64,000 nucleotides of DNA, from assembly GCA_035455245.1 (NCBI GenBank), contig DATIFN010000010.1:62001-126000 (forward strand), given 5' to 3'. The notes under the pieces are model-generated. The model did no database searches and was not told the DNA's origin. It worked only from the letters and a program-made list of their open reading frames with translations. Each line of letters begins with the position of its first letter. Position 1 is the first letter of the stretch. This stretch comes from UBA8516 sp035455245. GTDB lineage: Archaea > Thermoproteota > Nitrososphaeria > Nitrososphaerales > Nitrosopumilaceae. Shown here in pieces: positions 62,396-64,000 of this stretch. Made by a program: the position numbers and the translations under genes.

Positions 62396-62929
62396 ATGGG
62401 AAAAGATGGGCTTGTCATTGTTTATACCGGCAAAGGCAAAGGCAAAACTACTGCTGCCCTTGGGATGGCATTACGGGCCGTAGGATACAATTACAGAATT
62501 TGCATGATTCAATTCATCAAAGGATCGTGGCATTATGGTGAGATGACTTCATCGAAAAGATTAGAGCCAGAATTTGAACTAACTGCGGTAGGCAAGGGCT
62601 TTGTTGGAATCATCGATGATAAAAGCCCTCATGAAGAACATGAAAAGGTTGCACTACATGCGCTACAGTTAAGCAAAGAAAAAATTGGATCAGAAAAATA
62701 TGATATCATAATTCTTGATGAGATAAATTATGCAATCAATTTGGGATTGATAAAAATAGACGACGTGTTAGATTTGATAAAAAACAAACCACAGAAACTA
62801 AATTTAGTTCTTACCGGAAATTATGCAAAAAAGAAGATAATAGAAATCGCTGATCTTGTTACTGAAATGAAAGAGATCAAACATCCCTTCAAGGTTGGCA
62901 TCAAGGCCAAGAAAGGTATCGATTTTTAA
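62396..62929 (+). CDS. cobA: cob(I)yrinic acid a,c-diamide adenosyltransferase (CobA/BtuR)
   Basis: A 177-residue P-loop protein: VYTGKGKGKTTAALGMALRA (residues 9-28), FIKGSWHYGE, and ILDEINYAINLGL. It adds the 5'-deoxyadenosyl group to cobalt. It is divergent from the flavoprotein-cbiA pair and belongs to the B12 pathway. Confidence 0.92.
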   Translation: MGKDGLVIVYTGKGKGKTTAALGMALRAVGYNYRICMIQFIKGSWHYGEMTSSKRLEPEFELTAVGKGFVGIIDDKSPHEEHEKVALHALQLSKEKIGSEKYDIIILDEINYAINLGLIKIDDVLDLIKNKPQKLNLVLTGNYAKKKIIEIADLVTEMKEIKHPFKVGIKAKKGIDF

Positions 62930-62968
62930 TCAGCAACATTAAATTACGTAACAAAAATCTGGAGGATT

Positions 62969-63766
62969 ATGACTACTGAAATCCACGAGCTTCCAGAAGT
63001 GGGAGAGATTGTTATTGCTACAGTTACAAGAATAGTGGATCAAGGTGCATATGTTAGTCTTGATGAATACAATAACATTCAAGGCTTTTTACACATATCA
63101 GAAATCGCTACGGGTTGGATTAGAAATGTTGAAAAATTTGTAAAGATGGGGGAGAAAAAAGTACTTTTAGTAAAAAGAGTAAACACTGCCAGATCAGAGA
63201 TAGATTTATCATTAAAACAAGTTTCTGCTGACCAAAAGAAAAAGAAACTTTTGGAAATAAAAAGAAACGAGAAAGAACAATCTCTTATTGACGGGTTAAA
63301 GACAAAGGCTGGTCTTTCCCAGGCAGAAGTAAATAAGTTAGAGGAGGTTTTGGTTAACAAATTCAACTCGGTTTATGATGCATTTTCAGAAATAGTATCA
63401 AAGGGGATAGGAATTCTAGATGGTCTTAATCTATCTAAAAAAGTGATTTCTGCGATAGAAGAAATCAGTTCAAAGATTCAAGTTCCGCATGTAGAAATTC
63501 GAGGTGTGCTAGAACTTACCTGCACAAAGCCAGATGGAATAGAGATAATAAAAAAATCACTTCTTGAAGCTGTAGAAAATAAGGATGCAGCAGTAGAAAT
63601 AACTTACATTGGTGCACCTAAATACAGATTGACCATATCCGCTCAAAATTTTAAAACGGCTGAAAAGGCACTCAAACCAGTTCTGTCAGCAATTCAAGAT
63701 TCCATAGAAAAAAAGAAAGGGATTTTCAAATTTTCTAGGGAAGAATCAAAGAAGACACGTGAGTAA
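62969..63766 (+). CDS. eif2a: translation initiation factor aIF2 alpha
   Basis: A 265-residue protein with an N-terminal S1 domain (about 9-85, IVIATVTRIVDQGAYVSLDEY), a helical domain and a C-terminal alpha/beta domain. With the beta and gamma subunits it forms aIF2, which delivers initiator tRNA. nop10 follows by 4 nt, as in other archaea. Confidence 0.94.
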   Translation: MTTEIHELPEVGEIVIATVTRIVDQGAYVSLDEYNNIQGFLHISEIATGWIRNVEKFVKMGEKKVLLVKRVNTARSEIDLSLKQVSADQKKKKLLEIKRNEKEQSLIDGLKTKAGLSQAEVNKLEEVLVNKFNSVYDAFSEIVSKGIGILDGLNLSKKVISAIEEISSKIQVPHVEIRGVLELTCTKPDGIEIIKKSLLEAVENKDAAVEITYIGAPKYRLTISAQNFKTAEKALKPVLSAIQDSIEKKKGIFKFSREESKKTRE

Positions 63767-63770
63767 TGAT

Positions 63771-63926
63771 ATGCGATTCCAAATGCGCAAATGCCCTAAT
63801 TGCAAGAGATATACGTTAAAAAACGATTGTCCACAATGTGGAAATAAAACGATAACGGTACATCCTGGAAAATATTCACCAGATGACAAGTACGCAAGAT
63901 ATCGTGTTTCAGACCGTTACAAGTGA
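63771..63926 (+). CDS. nop10: H/ACA ribonucleoprotein subunit Nop10
   Basis: A 51-residue zinc protein with C8-x2-C11 and C20-x2-C23, and the HPGKYSPDDKYARYR segment that contacts Cbf5. It helps pseudouridylation complexes guided by H/ACA RNAs. Starts 4 nt after the aIF2-alpha stop, so it is in the same operon. Confidence 0.93.
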   Translation: MRFQMRKCPNCKRYTLKNDCPQCGNKTITVHPGKYSPDDKYARYRVSDRYK

Positions 63927-63968
63927 ATGGAAAAATATTTTTTGGAGACTTGAATAAGCATCCTTGAA

Positions 63969-64000
63969 TTATTCTGCTGTTTGAATGACAACTTTCTTTA
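63969..64000 (-). CDS. C-terminal end of an unidentified protein (cut by window edge)
   Basis: Minus-strand codons ending KKVVIQTAE then TAA, facing nop10. Only ten codons are visible; family cannot be told. Confidence 0.3.
   Translation of the reverse strand, partial: KKVVIQTAE

Noticed and set aside
1..64000. CRISPR array, insertion sequence or prophage
   Set aside because: No spaced repeat arrays, transposase, integrase or terminal repeats are seen.

Overview
The window is AT-rich archaeal chromosome and reads throughout as an ammonia-oxidising Nitrososphaerota (Thaumarchaeota), most like the Nitrosopumilales; I do not assign a species. Supporting markers are archaeal: Pelota, GatD/GatE, uL2, aIF2-alpha, Nop10, a Cdc48 ATPase, an RPA-like protein, an Lhr-family helicase, an Sm protein, a RadB-like recombinase, an archaeal-type SRP RNA and a tetraether-synthase-like radical SAM enzyme. 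They occur with a Rieske/cytochrome b6-like/cupredoxin respiratory module, F420-linked enzymes and cobalamin genes, a combination known from thaumarchaea. Many genes are tightly packed, start with TTG or GTG, and have a TATA element about 25-29 nt before the start codon, which suggests mostly leaderless mRNAs.

Layout. 1-2.4 kb: an edge fragment, a beta-CASP RNase, an OGG1-type glycosylase and tRNA-Arg(TCT). 2.4-5.5 kb: respiratory complex III-like operon (Rieske, cytochrome b, cupredoxin) on the minus strand. 5.5-10.8 kb: a giant membrane-anchored subtilase and its coiled-coil membrane partner. 10.8-17.7 kb: metabolic genes (histidine phosphatase, F420-dependent NADP oxidoreductase, PNPOx-like flavoprotein, aminotransferase, SufT-PqqD fusion, MtnA), tRNA-Arg(TCG) and small membrane proteins. 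17.8-25.1 kb: a surface-glycan cluster (UDP-sugar dehydrogenase, GT4, methyltransferase, epimerase, GT2, glutaminase-less asparagine synthetase) with possible gene remnants between genes. 25.2-28.3 kb: the radical SAM enzyme divergent from TrmB and DtxR regulators. 28.3-34.9 kb: small zinc protein, YjbQ, a candidate C/D box sRNA, Pelota, CutA, a site-2 protease, tRNA thiolase, SRP RNA, acylphosphatase and uL2. 35-40.4 kb: Cdc48, then gatD-gatE for Gln-tRNA formation. 40.5-46.2 kb: a GRGT-repeat protein, tRNA-Leu(CAG) and grpE-dnaK-dnaJ-HAD. 46.3-54.4 kb: DUF354 protein, an intron-containing tRNA-Gln(TTG), RPA, Lhr helicase, RadB-like protein, Sm protein and MetK. 54.3-59.3 kb: an SDR and a mini J-protein, then the corrin genes cbiD-cbiG-cbiX-cbiC. 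59.4-62.9 kb: cbiA with a geranylgeranyl-reductase-like flavoprotein on the minus strand, then cobA. 63-64 kb: aIF2-alpha-nop10 and the end of another gene.

I see no CRISPR array, insertion sequence or prophage. The most interesting signals are non-standard: a 17-nt non-canonical intron in the D-arm of tRNA-Gln with a bulge-helix-bulge fold; an Lhr helicase whose open frame has no ATG/GTG/TTG before its Walker A and overlaps, in the +1 frame, a 39-residue membrane-peptide gene with its own promoter; a candidate C/D box guide RNA; a SufT domain fused to a PqqD-like peptide-recognition domain; and a duplicated CbiX whose N-terminal half has lost both histidines.
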